A DNA stretch of 64,000 nucleotides, from the NCBI RefSeq assembly GCF_051401765.1, contig NW_027480422.1, forward strand, positions 21,222,001 to 21,286,000, in the 5' to 3' direction. Shown here one piece after another: positions 10,778 to 23,353 of the stretch. The translations under genes were made by a program, and so were the position numbers. Numbering within the stretch: position 1 is the stretch's first letter; the number at the start of each line of letters is the position of its first letter. The notes under the pieces are model-generated. The model was not told where the DNA came from and did not search any database. It saw nothing but the letters and a program-made list of their open reading frames with translations. The DNA is from Calliopsis andreniformis (lineage: Eukaryota > Arthropoda > Insecta > Hymenoptera > Andrenidae).

Positions 10778-12042
10778 TTCATTTTATACAATTGAAAAGC
10801 TGTACTATTAATTTTGTATTTTATGCTTCGGGCGTTGACTTCTAAGGCCCTAACTATTGGATCTGGTGGACCAACGCCCTAGACTGAAGCGTAGGTTGCC
10901 AGGAACGTAGAAATGACCATCACTTTCACACTGTTTGCAATTATTCCTGTTATACGATGGAAAAACTGTTGTACATATATCGTATTTTATGCTTCTGGCG
11001 TTGACTTCTTAGGCCCTAACTATTCGATCTGGTAGAGCAACGCCCTAGGGTGAAGCCTAGGTTGCCCGGAACGTAGAAGTGGCCATTACTTTCACACTGG
11101 ATGCAATTATTCGTTTTATACGATGGAAAAACTGTTGTATTTATTTTGTATTTTATGCTTCGGGCGTTGACTTCTAAGGCCCTAGCTATTCGATTTGGTG
11201 GAGCAACGCCCTAGAGTGGAGCCTAGGTTGCCCGGAACGTAGAAATGACCATCACTTTCACACTTGTTGCAATTACTCCTGTTATACGATGGAAAAACTG
11301 TTATACTTTTATCGTATTTTATGCTTCGGGCATTGACTTCTATGGCCCTACCTCTTCGATCTGCTGGAGCAACGCCCTAGATTCAAGCCTAGATTGCCCG
11401 GAACGTAGATGTGACCATTACTTTCACACTGGTTGCAATTATTCGTTTTATACGATGGAAAACCTGTTGTATTTATTTTGTATTTGGTGCTTCTGGCGTT
11501 GACTTCTTAAGCCCTAGCGATTGGATCTGGTGGACCAACGCCCTAGAGTGAAGCCTAGGTGGCCCGGAACGTGGAAATGACCACCACTTTCACACTGGTT
11601 GCAATTATTCACGGTATACGATGGAAAAACTGTTGTATTTATTTTGTATTTGGTGCTTCTGGCGTTGACTTCTTAGGCCCTAACTATTGGATCTGGTGGA
11701 CCAACGCCCTAGAGTGGAGCCTAGGTGGCCCGGAACGTGGAAATGACCATGACTTTCGCACTGGTTGCAATTATTCCCGTTATACGATGGAAAAACTGTT
11801 GCATTTATATTGTATTTTATGCTTCTGGCGTTGACTTTTAAGGCCCTAACTATTCGATGTGGTGGAGCAACGCCCTAGAGTGAAGCCTAGGTTGACGGGA
11901 GCGTAGAAATGACCATTACCTTCACACTGTTTGGAATTATTCCTGTTATGCGATGGAAAACTGTTGGATTTTTATCGTATTTTATGCTTCTGGCGTTGAC
12001 TTCTAAGGCCGTAGCTATTCGATGTGGTGGAGCAACGCCCTA
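10778..12042. repeat. Island of decamer HOR sequence, about 8 monomers
   Basis: The sequence returns to the decamer order of 1085-6264. The segment at about 10778-11200 follows 5798-6220 (offset 4980), and 11245-12042 follows 2923-3720 (offset 8322), including the short A tract at about 11954. The island plus one flanking repeat is 1327 bp, that is 8 monomers less that one base. It leaves the decamer at about 12043, where GAGTGAAGCC replaces the HOR variant GAGGGAAGCC. Confidence 0.92.
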
Positions 12043-12104
12043 GAGTGAAGCCTAGGGTGCCCGAAACGTAGAAATGACCATAACTTTCACACTGGTTTCA
12101 ATTA
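12025..12104. repeat. Right 80-bp direct repeat bounding the decamer island
   Basis: Same 80 bp as 10698-10777. Its right neighbour (C at 12105, then TCGTTTTATACAATGG) matches the continuation at 19740, so 12043 onward is the other flank of the island-free arrangement. Confidence 0.92.
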
Positions 12105-13835
12105 CTCGTTTTATACAATGGAAAAACTGTTCTATTTATTTTGTATTTTATGCGTCGGGCGTTGACTTCTATGGCCCTAACTATTCGATCTGGTGGAGGA
12201 ACGCCCTAGAGTGAAGCCTAGGTTGCCCGGAACGTAGAAATGACCATTACCTTCACACTGTTTGCGATTATTCATTTTATACGATGGTAAAACTGTTGTA
12301 TTTATTTTGTATTTTATGCTTCTGGCATTGACTTCTAAGGCCTTAGCTATTCCATCTGGGGGAGCAACGCCCTAGAGTGGAGCCTAGGTCGCCCGAAACG
12401 TTGAAATGACCATTACCTTCACTCTGGTTGCTATTATTCCAGCTATACGATGGACAAACTGTTGGATTTTGATTGTACTTTATACTTCTGGAGTTGACTT
12501 CTAAGGCCCTATGTATTCGATCTGGTGTAGCAATGCCTCAGAGTTAAGTCTAGGATGCCCGCAACGTAGAAATGTCTATTACTTTCACACTGGTTGCAAT
12601 TATCCGTTTTATACGATGGAAAAACTGTTGTGCATATATCGTATTTTATGCTTCTGGCGTTGACTTCTTAGGCCCTAACTATTCGATCAGGTGGAGCAAC
12701 GCCCTAGGGTGAAGCCTAGGTTGCCCGGAACGTAGAAATGACCATAACTTTCATACTGGTTGCAATTATTCGTTTTATACGATGGAAAAACTGTTGTATT
12801 TATATTGTATTTTATGCTTCAGGCGTTGACTTCTTAGGCCCTAACTATTCGCTCTGGTGGAACAACGCCCTAGTGACAAGCCTAGGTTGCCCGGAATGTA
12901 GAAATGACCATCACTTTCACACTGGTTGCAATTATTCTTGTTATACAATGGAAAAACTGTTGTATTTATTTTGTATTTTATGCTTCTGGCATTGACTTCT
13001 AAGGCCCAAGCTATTCCATCTGGTGGAGCAACGCCGTAGAGTGGAGCCTAGGTCGCCCGAAACGTAGAAATGACCATTACTTTCACTCTGTTTGCAAATG
13101 TACATTATATACGATGGAAAAGCTGTTGTATTTATATTGTATTTTATGCTTCAGGCGTTGACTTCTTAGGCCCTAACTATTCGCTCTGGTGGAACAACGC
13201 CCTAGTGACAAGCCTAGGTTGCCCGGAACGTAGAAATGACCATAACTATCAAACTGGTTGCAATTACTCGTTTTATACGATGGAAAGACTGTTGTATTTA
13301 TATTGTATTTTATAGTTATGGCGTTGTCTTCTAGGGCCGTAGCTATTCGATGTGGTTGAGCAACGCCCTAGAGTGAAGCCTAGGTTGCCCGGAACGTATA
13401 AATGACCATAGCTTTCATACTGGTTGCAATTATTCGTTTTATACGATGGAAAAGCTGTTATATTTATTTTGTATTTGGTGCTCCTGGAGTTGACTTCTTA
13501 GGCCCTAGCTATTGGATCTCGTGGACCAACGCCCTAGAGTGAAGCCTAGGTTGCCCGGAACGTAGGAATGACCCTTACCTCCACACTGTTTGCAATTATT
13601 CATTTTACACAATGGAGAAACTGTTGTATTTATATTGTTTTTTATAGTTATGGCGTTGACTTCTAAGGCCGTAGCTATTCGATGTGGTGGAGCAATGCCC
13701 TAGAGTGAAGCCTAGGATGCCCGCAACGTAGAAATGACCATCTCTTTCACACTGGTTGCAATTATTCTTGTTATACGATGGAAAAACTGTTGTATTTATT
13801 TTGTATGTTATGCCTCTGGCGTTTACTCCTAAGGC
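12043..13835. repeat. 11-monomer segment duplicated at 19678 (offset 7635)
   Basis: Long run of shared variants with 19678-21470, for example GCGTCGGGCG at about 12153, CTATTATTCCAGC at about 12431, AATGTCTATTACTTTC at about 12572 and AAATGTACATTATATACG at about 13096. The offset is 46 monomers less 1 bp; the missing base is the G lost near 16.67 kb, which lies between the copies. Confidence 0.9.
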
Positions 13836-14277
13836 CGTAGCTATTCGATGTGGTGGAGCAACGCCCTAGAGTGAAGCCTAGGTTGCCCGGAACGTAGAAA
13901 TGACCATTACTTCCACACTGTTTGCAATTATTCATATCATACAGTGGAAAAACTGTTGTATTTATATGGCATTTTATGCTTCTGGCATTGACTTCTAAGG
14001 CCCTAACTATTCGATGCGGTGGAGCAACGCCCTAGAGTGAAGCCTAGGTTGCCCGGAACGTCGAAATGACCATGTGTTTCACACTGTTTGCAATTATTCC
14101 TGTTATAAGATTGAAGAACTGTTGTATTTGTATTGTATTTTATGCTTCTGGCGTAGACTTCTTAGGCCCTAGCTATTCGATCAAGTGGAATGACACCCTA
14201 GAGTGAAGCCTAGGTTGCCCGTATCGTAGAAATGACCATATCTTTCACACTGGTTGCAATTATTCCTGTTATACGAT
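13667..14277. repeat. Segment duplicated at 18646 (offset 4979)
   Basis: Carries unusual variants also found 30 monomers (less 1 bp) downstream: GCGTTTACTCCTAAGG at about 13820, CATATCATACAGTGG at about 13933, GATCAAGTGGAATGACACCC at about 14178 and CCCGTATCG at about 14218. Its left part overlaps the end of the 12043-13835 duplication, so two different duplications share this stretch. Confidence 0.88.
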
Positions 14278-14399
14278 GGAAAAACTGGTGTATATCTATT
14301 GTATTTTATGCTTCTGGCGTTGACTTCTTAGGCCCTAACTATTCGATCTGGGGGAACCACGCCCTAGACTGAAGCCTAGGTTGCCCGGAACGTAGAAAT

Positions 14400-16050
14400 G
14401 ACCATCACTATCACAGTGGTTGCAATTATTCCTGTTAGACGATGGAAAAACTGTTGTACTTATATTGTATTTTATGTTTCTGGTGTAGACTTCTTAGGCC
14501 CTAGCTATTCGATCTGGAGGAACAACGCCCTAGAGTGAAGCCTAGGTTGCCCGGAACGTAGAAATGACCATCACTTTCACACTGGTTGCAATTATTCTTG
14601 TTATACGATGGAAAAACTGTTGTATTTATTTTGTATGTTATGCCTCTGGCGTTTACTCCTAATGCCGTAGCTATTCGATGTGGCGGAGCAACGCCCTAGA
14701 GGGAAGCCTAGGTTGCCCGGAACGTAGAAATGACCATGTCTTTCACACTGGTTGCAATCATTAGTGTTATACGATAGAAGAACTGTTGTATTTATATTGT
14801 ATTTTATGCTTCTGGTGTAGACTTCTTAGGCCCTAGCTATTCGATCTGGAGGAACAACGCCCTAGAGTGAAGCCTAGGCTGCCCGGAACGTAGAAATGAC
14901 CATCACTTTCACACTGGTTGCAATTATTCCTGTTATACAAGGCAAAAACTGTTGTATTTATATTGTATTTTATGCTTCTGGCGTTGACTTGTTAGGCCCT
15001 AACTATTCGATCTGGTGGAGCAACGCCCTAGAGAGAAGCCTAGATTGCGCGGAATGTAGAAATGACCATAACTATCAGACTGGTTGCAATTATTCGTTTT
15101 ATACAATGGAAAAACTGTTGTATTTATATTGTATTTTATGCTCCAGGCGTTGACTTCTTAGGCTCTAACTATTCGCTCTGGTGGGACAACGCCCTAGAGT
15201 GATGCCTAGGCTGCCCGGATCGTAGAAATGACCATTACTTGGACACTGGATGCAATTATTCGTTTTATACGATGGAAAAACTGTTGTATTTTTGTTGTAT
15301 TTTATGCTTCTGGCGTTGACTTCTTAGGCCCTAACTATTCGATCTGGTGGGGCAACGCCCTAGAGTGAAGCCTAGGTTGCACGGAACGTAGAAATGACCA
15401 TTACTTCCTCACTGTTTGCAATTATTCATTTTATACAATGGAAATACTGTTGTATTTATATTGTTTTTTATAGTTATGGCGTTCACTTCTAAGGCCGTAG
15501 CTATTCGATCTGGTGGAGCAACGCCCTAGAGTGAAGCCTAGGTTGCCCGGAGTGCAGAAATGACCATAACTTTCACACTGGTGGCAATTATTCCTGTTAT
15601 TCGATGGACAAACTGTTGGATTTTTAATGTACTTTATGCTTCTGGCGTTGACTTCTAAGGCCCTATGTATTCGATCTGGTGGAGCAATGCCTCAGTGTTA
15701 AGTCTAGGATGCCCGGAACGTAGAAATCGCCGTTACTTTCACACTGGTTGCAATTACTCATTTTATACGATGGAAAAACTGTTGTACATATATCGTATTT
15801 TATGCTTCTGGCATTGACTTCTTAGGCCCTAACTATTCGATCTGGTGGAGCAACGCCCTAGGGTGAAGCCTAGGTTTCCCGGAAAGTAGAAATGACCATA
15901 ACTATCAGACTGGTTGCAATAATTCGCTTTATACGATGGAAAGACTGTTGTATTTATATTGTATTTTATAGTTATGGCGTTGTCTTCTAGGGCCGTAGCT
16001 ATTCGATGTGGTGGAGCAACGCCCTCGAGTGAAGCCTAGGTTGCCCGGAA
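14400..16050. repeat. 10-monomer segment duplicated at 21703 (offset 7303)
   Basis: Matches 21703-23353 at 44 monomers less 1 bp. Shared tags are CACTATCACAGTGG, GTTAGACGATGG, TAATGCCGTAGC, GGCAAAAACTG and CTTGGACACTGG. Similarity is weaker after about 15840, where the two copies have drifted. Confidence 0.88.
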
Positions 16051-16867
16051 CGGAGAAATGACCCTAGCTTTCACACTGGTTGCAATTATTCCTGTTATAC
16101 GAGGGAAAAACTGTTGTATTTCCATTGTATTTTGTGCTTCTGGCGTTGACTTCTTAGGCGCTAACTATTCGATCTGGTGGAGCAACGCCCTAGGGTGAAG
16201 CCTAGGTTGCCCGGAACTTAGAAATGACCATCACCTTCACTCTGGTAGCAATTATTCCTGTTATACGATGGAAAAACTGTGGTATTTATATTGTATTTTA
16301 TGCTTCTGGCGTAGGTTTCTTAGGCCCTAACTATTCGATCTGGGGGAACCACGCCCTAGAGTGAAGCCTAGGTTGCCCGGAACGTAGAAATGACCATCAC
16401 TTTCACACTGGTTGCAATTATTCTTGTTATACGATGGAAAAACTGTTGTATTTATATTATATTTTATGCTTCAGGGGTTGACTTCTAGGGCCGTAGCTAT
16501 TCGATGTGGTGGAGAATCGCCATAGAGTGAAGCATAGGTTGCCCGGAACTTAGAAATGACCATCACCTTCACTCTGGTTGCAATTATTCGTTTTATACAA
16601 TGGAAAAACTGTGGTATTTATATTGTATTTTATGCTTCTGGCGTAGGCTTCTTAGGCCCTAACTATTCGATCTGGGGAACCACGCCCTAGACTGAAGCCT
16701 AGGTTGCCCGCAACGTAGAAATGACCATCACTTTCACACTGGTTGCAATTATTCCTGTTATACAATGGAAAAACTGTTGTATTTATATTGTTTTTTATAG
16801 TTATGGCGTTGACTTCTAAGGCCCTAGCTATTCGATGTGGTGGAGCAATGCCCTAGAGTGAAGCCTA
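16051..16867. repeat. Unassigned satellite monomers
   Basis: About five ordinary monomers. Two variants at about 16310 and 16640, with GGCGTAGG followed by a GGGGAACCACGCCC tract, are related to each other (2-monomer spacing). The second has lost one G of the G run (GATCTGGGGAACC near 16672 against GATCTGGGGGAACC at about 16340), a single-base register shift. Nothing else is visible. Confidence 0.8.
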
Positions 16868-17863
16868 GGATGCCCGCAACGTAGAAGTGACCATATCTTT
16901 CACACTGTTTGCAATTATTCCTGTTATAAGATTGAAAAACTGTTGTATTCATAATGTATTTTATGCTTCTGGCGTTGACTTCTAAGGCCGCAGCTATCCG
17001 ATGTGGTGGAGCAACGCCCTAGAGTGAAGCCTAGGTTGCCCGGAACGTAGAAATGACCATACCTTTCACACTGGTTGCAATTATTCCTGTTATACGAGGG
17101 AAATACTGTTGTATTTATATTTTATTTTATGCTTCTGGCGTTGACTTCCTGGGCCCTAACTATTCTATCTGGAGGAGCAATGCCCTAGAGTGAAGCCCAG
17201 GATGCCCGCAACGTAGAAATGACCATATCTTTCACACTGTTTGCAATTACTCCTGTTATACGATTGAAAAACTGTTGTATTAATATTGTATGTTATGCTT
17301 CTGGCGATGACTTCTAAGGCCGCAGCTATCCGATGTGGTGGAGCAACGCCCTAGAGTGAAGCCTAGGTTGCCCGGAACGTAGAAATAACCATATCTTTCA
17401 CACTGGTTGCAATTATTCCTGTTATACAAGGGAAAAACTGTTGCATTTATATTTTATTTTATGCTTCTGGCGTTGACTTCCTGGGCCCTAACTATTCTAT
17501 CTGGAGGAGCAACGCCCTAGAGTGAAGCCTAGGATGCCCGCAACGTAGAAATGACCATATCTTTCACACTGGTTGCAATTATTCCTGTTATACGATTGAA
17601 AAACTGTTGTATTTATATTGTATTTTATGCTTCTGGCGTTGACTTCTAAGGCCGCAGCTATCCCATGTGGTGGAGCAACGCCCTAGAGTGAAGCCTAGGT
17701 TTCCCGGAACGTAGAAATGACCATACGTTTCACACTGGTTGCAATTATTCCTGTTATACAAGGGAAAAACTGTTGCAGTTATATTTTATTTTATGCTTCT
17801 GGCGTTGACTTCCTGGGACCTAACTATTCTATCTGGAGGGGCAACGCCCTAGAGTGAAGTCTA
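16868..17863. repeat. Dimer HOR, 332-bp unit, three copies
   Basis: Two monomer types alternate. Type one has GGATGCCCGCAACG, CATATC and CCGCAGCTATCC. Type two has GACCATACC or similar, GGGAAA after TTATACAAG or TTATACGAG, and TTCCTGGG followed by CTATCTGGAGG. The tag TCCTGG recurs at about 17147, 17479 and 17811, exactly 332 bp apart. It is the only clear dimeric HOR in the window. The same two monomer types reappear in scattered form between 25.3 and 30.8 kb. Confidence 0.9.
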
Positions 17864-18645
17864 GGTTGCCCGGAATGCAGAAATGACCATAACTTTCACA
17901 CTGGTGGCAATTACTCCTGTTATACGATGGACAAACTGTTGGATTTTTAATGTACTTTATGCTTCTGGCGTAGACTTCTAAGGCCCTATGTATTCGATCT
18001 GGTGGAGCAATGCCTCAGTGTTAAGTCTAGGATGCCGGCAACGTAGAAATGGCCGTTACCTTCACACTGGTTGCAATTACTCATTTTATACGATGGAAAA
18101 ACTGTTGTACATATATCGTATTTTATGCTTCTGGCATTGACTTCTTAGGCCCTAACTATTCGATCTGGTGGAGCAACGCCCTGGAGTGAAGCCTAGGTTG
18201 CACGGAACGTAGAAATGCCCATTACTTTCACACTGGTTGTAATTATTCCTTTTATACGATGTAATAACTGTTGTATTTTTATTTTATTTTGTGCTTCTGG
18301 CGTTGACTTCTAAGGTCATAGCTATTCGATCTGGTGGAGCAACGCTCTGGAGTGAAGCCTAGGTTGCCCGGAACTTAGAAATGACCATCACCTTCACTCT
18401 GGTTGCAATTATACCTGTTATACGATGGAAAAACTGTTGTATTTATGTTGTATTTTATGCTTCTGGTGTAGACTTCTTAGGTCCTAGCAATTCGATCTGG
18501 AGGAACAACGCCCTAGAGTGAAGCCTAGGCTGCTCGGAATGTAGAAATGACCATCACTTTCACAATGGCTGCAATTATTCTTGTTATACGATGGAAAAAC
18601 TGTTGTATTTATTTTGTATTTTATGCCTCTGGCGTTGACTCCTAA
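17864..18645. repeat. Satellite segment copying 15541 onward
   Basis: Roughly the first two monomers (about 17864-18180) match 15541-15857 at offset 2323 (14 monomers less 1 bp), through CACTGGTGGCAATTA, GGACAAACTGTTGG and a CCTCAGTGTTAAG series. The same series appears again at about 22844. The remaining monomers up to 18645 are ordinary variants. Confidence 0.82.
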
Positions 18646-19256
18646 GGCCGTAGCTATTCGATGTGGTGGAGCAATGCCCTAGAGTGAAGCCTAGGATGCC
18701 CGCAACGTAGAAATGACCATCTCTTTCACACTGGTTGCAATTATTCTTGTTATACGATGGAAAAACTGTTGTATTTATTGTGTATGTTATGCCTCTGGCG
18801 TTTACTCCTAAGGCCGTAGCTATTCGATGTGGCGGAGCAACGCCCTAGAGTGAAGCCTAGGTTGCCCGGAACGTAGAAATGACCATTACTTCCACACTGT
18901 TTGCAATTATTCATATCATACAGTGGAAAAACTGTTGTATTTATATGGCATTTTATGCTTCTGGCATTGACTTCTAAGGCCCTAACTATTCGATGCGGTG
19001 GAGCAACGCCCTAGAGTGAAGCCTAGGTTGCCCGGAACGTAGAAATGACCATGTCTTTCACACTGTTTGCAATTATTCCTGTTATAAGATTGAAGAACTG
19101 TTGTATTTGTATTGTATTTTATGCTTCTGGCGTAGACTTCTTAGGCCCTAGCTATTCGATCAAGTGGAATGACACCCTAGAGTGAAGCCTAGGTTGCCCG
19201 TATCGTAGAAATGACCATATCTTTCACACTGGTTGCAATTATTCCTGTTATACGAT
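18646..19256. repeat. Copy of 13667-14277 (offset 4979)
   Basis: Second copy of the segment with GCGTTTACTCC, ATATCATACAGTGG and GATCAAGTGGAATGACACCC. It diverges at about 19257, where GATGGTAAAACTG replaces GATGGAAAAACTG. Confidence 0.88.
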
Positions 19257-19659
19257 GGTAAAACTGTTGTACATATATCGTATTTTATGAATCTGGCGTT
19301 GACTTCTTAGGCCCTAACTATTCGATCAGGTGGAGCAACGCCCTAGGGTGAGGCCTAGGTTGCCCGGAACGAAGAAATGACCATAACTTTCATACTGGTT
19401 GCAATTATTCGTTTTATACGATGGAAAAACTGTTATATTTATTTTGTATTTGGTGCTTCTGGCGTTGACTTCTTAGGCCCTAACTGTTAGATGTGGAGGA
19501 CCAACGCCCTAGAGTGAAGCCTAGGTTATCCGGAACGTAGAAATGACCATACCTTTCAGACTGGTTGCAATTATTCCTGTTATACGATGAAAAAACTGTT
19601 GTACTTATGTTGTATTTTATGCTTCTGGCGTCGAATTCTAAGTCCCTAACTATTCGATC

Positions 19660-19739
19660 TGGTGGAGCAACGCCCTAGAGTGAAGCCTAGGGTGCCCGAA
19701 ACGTAGAAATGACCATAACTTTCACACTGGTTTCAATTA
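19660..19739. repeat. Island-free counterpart of the 10.7/12.05-kb junctions
   Basis: The same 80 bp that bounds the decamer island on both sides occurs here once. Sequence to the left follows the left flank of the island (offset 8962 to about 10450-10740), and sequence to the right follows its right flank (offset 7635 to 12043 onward). It is therefore a clean site without the island. Confidence 0.92.
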
Positions 19740-21470
19740 CTCGTTTTATACAATGGAAAAACTGTTCTATTTATTTTGTATTTTATGCGTCGGGCGTTGA
19801 CTTCTATGGCCCTAACTATTCGATCTGGTGGAGGAACGCCCTAGAGTGAAGCCTAGGTTGCCCGGAACGTAGAAATGACCATTACCTTCACACTGTTTGC
19901 GATTATTCATTTTATACGATGGTAAAACTGTTGTATTTATTTTGTATTTTATGCTTCTGGCATTGACTTCTAAGGCCTTAGCTATTCCATCTGGGGGAGC
20001 AACGCCCTAGAGTGGAGCCTAGGTCGCCCGAAACGTTGAAATGACCATTACCTTCACTCTGGTTGCTATTATTCCAGCTATACGATGGACAAACTGTTGG
20101 ATTTTGATTGTACTTTATACTTCTGGAGTTGACTTCTAAGGCCCTATGTATTCGATCTGGTGCAGCAATGCCTCAGAGTTAAGTCTAGGATGCCCGCAAC
20201 GTAGAAATGTCTATTACTTTCACACTGGTTGCAATTATCCGTTTTATACGATGGAAAAACTGTTGTGCATATATCGTATTTTATGCTTCTGGCGTTGACT
20301 TCTTAGGCCCTAACTATTCGATCAGGTGGAGCAACGCCCTAGGGTGAAGCCTAGGTTGCCCGGAACGTAGAAATGACCATAACTTTCATACTGGTTGCAA
20401 TTATTCGTTTTATACGATGGAAAAACTGTTGTATTTATATTGTATTTTATGCTTCAGGCGATGACTTCTTAGGCCCTAACTATTCGCTCTGGTGGAACAA
20501 CGCCCTAGTGACAAGACTAGGTTGCCCGGAATGTAGAAATGACCATCACTTTCACACTGGTTGCAATTATTCTTGTTATACAATGGAAAAACTGTTGTAT
20601 TTATTTTGTATTTTATGCTTCTGGCATTGACTTCTAAGGCCCAAGCTATTCCATCTGGTGGAGCAACGCCGTAGAGTGGAGCCTAGGTCGCCCGAAACGT
20701 AGAAATGACCATTACTTTCACTCTGTTTGCAAATGTACATTATATACGATGGAAAAGCTGTTGTATTTATATTGTATTTTATGCTTCAGGCGTTGACTTC
20801 TTAGGCCCTAACTATTCGCTCTGGTGGAACAACGCCCTAGTGACAAGCCTAGGTTGCCCGGAACGTAGAAATGACCATAACTATCAAACTGGTTGCAATT
20901 ACTCGTTTTATACGATGGAAAGACTGTTGTATTTATATTGTATTTTATAGTTATGGCGTTGTCTTCTAGGGCCGTAGCTATTCGATGTGGTTGAGCAACG
21001 CCCTAGAGTGAAGCCTAGGTTGCCCGGAACGTATAAATGACCATAGCTTTCATACTGGTTGCAATTATTCGTTTTATACGATGGAAAAGCTGTTATATTT
21101 ATTTTGTATTTGGTGCTCCTGGAGTTGACTTCTTAGGCCCTAGCTATTGGATCTCGTGGACCAACGCCCTAGAGTGAAGCCTAGGTTGCCCGGAACGTAG
21201 GAATGACCCTTACCTCCACACTGTTTGCAATTATTCATTTTACACAATGGAGAAACTGTTGTATTTATATTGTTTTTTATAGTTATGGCGTTGACTTCTA
21301 AGGCCGTAGCTATTCGATGTGGTGGAGCAATGCCCTAGAGTGAAGCCTAGGATGCCCGCAACGTAGAAATGACCATCTCTTTCACACTGGTTGCAATTAT
21401 TCTTGTTATACGATGGAAAAACTGTTGTATTTATTTTGTATGTTATGCCTCTGGCGTTTACTCCTAATGC
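19678..21470. repeat. Copy of 12043-13835 (offset 7635)
   Basis: Second copy of the 11-monomer segment with the same order of variants. Small differences such as GGTGCAGCAATG near 20159 (GGTGTAGCAATG in copy 1) and CAGGCGATGAC near 20455 show limited divergence. After about 21470 it switches to the TAATGCCGTAGC monomer, while copy 1 continues with AAGGCCGTAGC. Confidence 0.9.
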
Positions 21471-21702
21471 CGTAGCTATTCGATGTGGCGGAGCAACGCC
21501 CTAGAGGGAAGCCTAGGTTGCCCGGAACGTAGAAATGACCATGTCTTTCACACTGGTTGCAATCATTAGTGTTATACGATAGAAGAACTGTTGTATTTAT
21601 ATTGTATTTTATGCTTCTGGTGTAGACTTCTTAGGCCCTAGCTATTCGATCTGGAGGAACAACGCCCTAGAGTGAAGCCTAGGCTGCCCGGAACGTAGAA
21701 AT

Positions 21703-23353
21703 GACCATCACTATCACAGTGGTTGCAATTATTCCTGTTAGACGATGGAAAAACTGTTGTATTTATATTGTATTTTATGTTTCTGGTGTAGACTTCTTAG
21801 GCCCTAGCTATTCGATCTGGAGGAACAACGCCCTAGAGTGAAGCCTAGGTTGCCCGGAACGTAGAAATGACCATCACTTTCACACTGGTTGCAATTATTC
21901 TTGTTATACGATGGAAAAACTGTTGTATTTATTTTGTATGTTATGCCTCTGGCGTTTACTCCTAATGCCGTAGCTATTCGATGTGGCGGAGCAACGCCCT
22001 AGAGGGAAGCCTAGGTTGCCCGGAACGTAGAAATGACCATGTCTTTCACACTGGTTGCAATCATTAGTGTTATACGATAGAAGAACTGTTGTATTTATAT
22101 TGTATTTTATGCTTCTGGTGTAGACTTCTTAGGCCCTAGCTATTCGATCTGGAGGAACAACGCCCTAGAGTGAAGCCTAGGCTGCCCGGAACGTAGAAAT
22201 GACCATCACTTTCACACTGGTTGCAATTATTCCTGTTATACAAGGCAAAAACTGTTGTATTTATATTGTATTTTATGCTTCTGGCGTTGACTTGTTAGGC
22301 CCTAACTATTCGATCTGGAGGAGCAACGCCCTAGAGAGAAGCCTAGATTGCGCGGAATGTAGAAATGACCATAACTATCAGACTGGTTGCAATTATTCGT
22401 TTTATACAATGGAAAAACTGTTGTATTTATATTGTATTTTATGCTCCAGGCGTTGACTTCTTAGGCTCTAACTATTCGCTCTGGTGGGACAACGCCCTAG
22501 AGTGATGCCTAGGCTGCCCGGATCGTAGAAATGACCATTACTTGGACACTGGATGCAATTATTCGTTTTATACGATGGAAAAACTGTTGTATTTTTGTTG
22601 TATTTTATGCTTCTGGCGTTGACTTCTTAGGCCCTAACTATTCGATCTGGTGGGGCAACGCCCTAGAGTGAAGCCTAGGTTGCACGGAACGTAGAAATGA
22701 CCATTACTTCCTCACTGTTTGCAATTATTCATTTTATACAATGGAAATACTGTTGTATTTATATTGTTTTTTATAGTTATGGCGTTCACTTCTAAGGCCG
22801 TAGCTATTCGATCTGGTGGAGCAACGCCCTAGAGTGAAGCCTAGGTTGCCCGGAGTGCAGAAATGACCATAACTTTCACACTGGTGGCAATTATTCCTGT
22901 TATACGATGGACAAACTGTTGGATTTTTAATGTACTTTATGCTTCTGGCGTTGACTTCTAAGGCCCTATGTATTCGATCTGGTGGAGCAATGCCTCAGTG
23001 TTAAGTCTAGGATGCCCGGAACGTAGAAATGGCCGTTACTTTCACACTGGTTGCAATTACTCATTTTATACGATGGAAAAACTGTTGTACATATATCGTA
23101 TTTCATGCTTCTGGCATTGACTTCTTAGGCCCTAACTATTCGATCTGGTGGAGCTACTCCCTAGGGTGAAGCCTAGGTTGCCCGGAACGTAGAAATGACC
23201 ATAGCTATCAGACTGGTTGCAATTATTCGTTTTATACGATGGAAAGACTGTTGTATTTATATTGTATTTTATAGTTATGGCGTTGTCTTCTAGGGCCGTA
23301 GCTATTCGATGTGGTGGAGCGACGCCCTCGAGTGAAGCCTAGGTTGCCCGGAA
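21703..23353. repeat. Copy of 14400-16050 (offset 7303)
   Basis: Second copy of the 10-monomer segment. Within and just before it, about 21470-21700 is repeated at about 21968-22198 (offset 498, three monomers), tagged by TAATGCCGTAGC, CATTAGTGTTATACGATAG and GGTGTAGAC, so this copy also contains a local trimer duplication. Confidence 0.87.

Noticed and set aside
10778..12042. The island between direct repeats read as a transposable element with target-site duplication.
   Set aside because: It is made wholly of decamer satellite monomers, is a whole number of periods long less one known base, and has no terminal repeats or coding sequence. The 80-bp repeats are ordinary monomer sequence in register.
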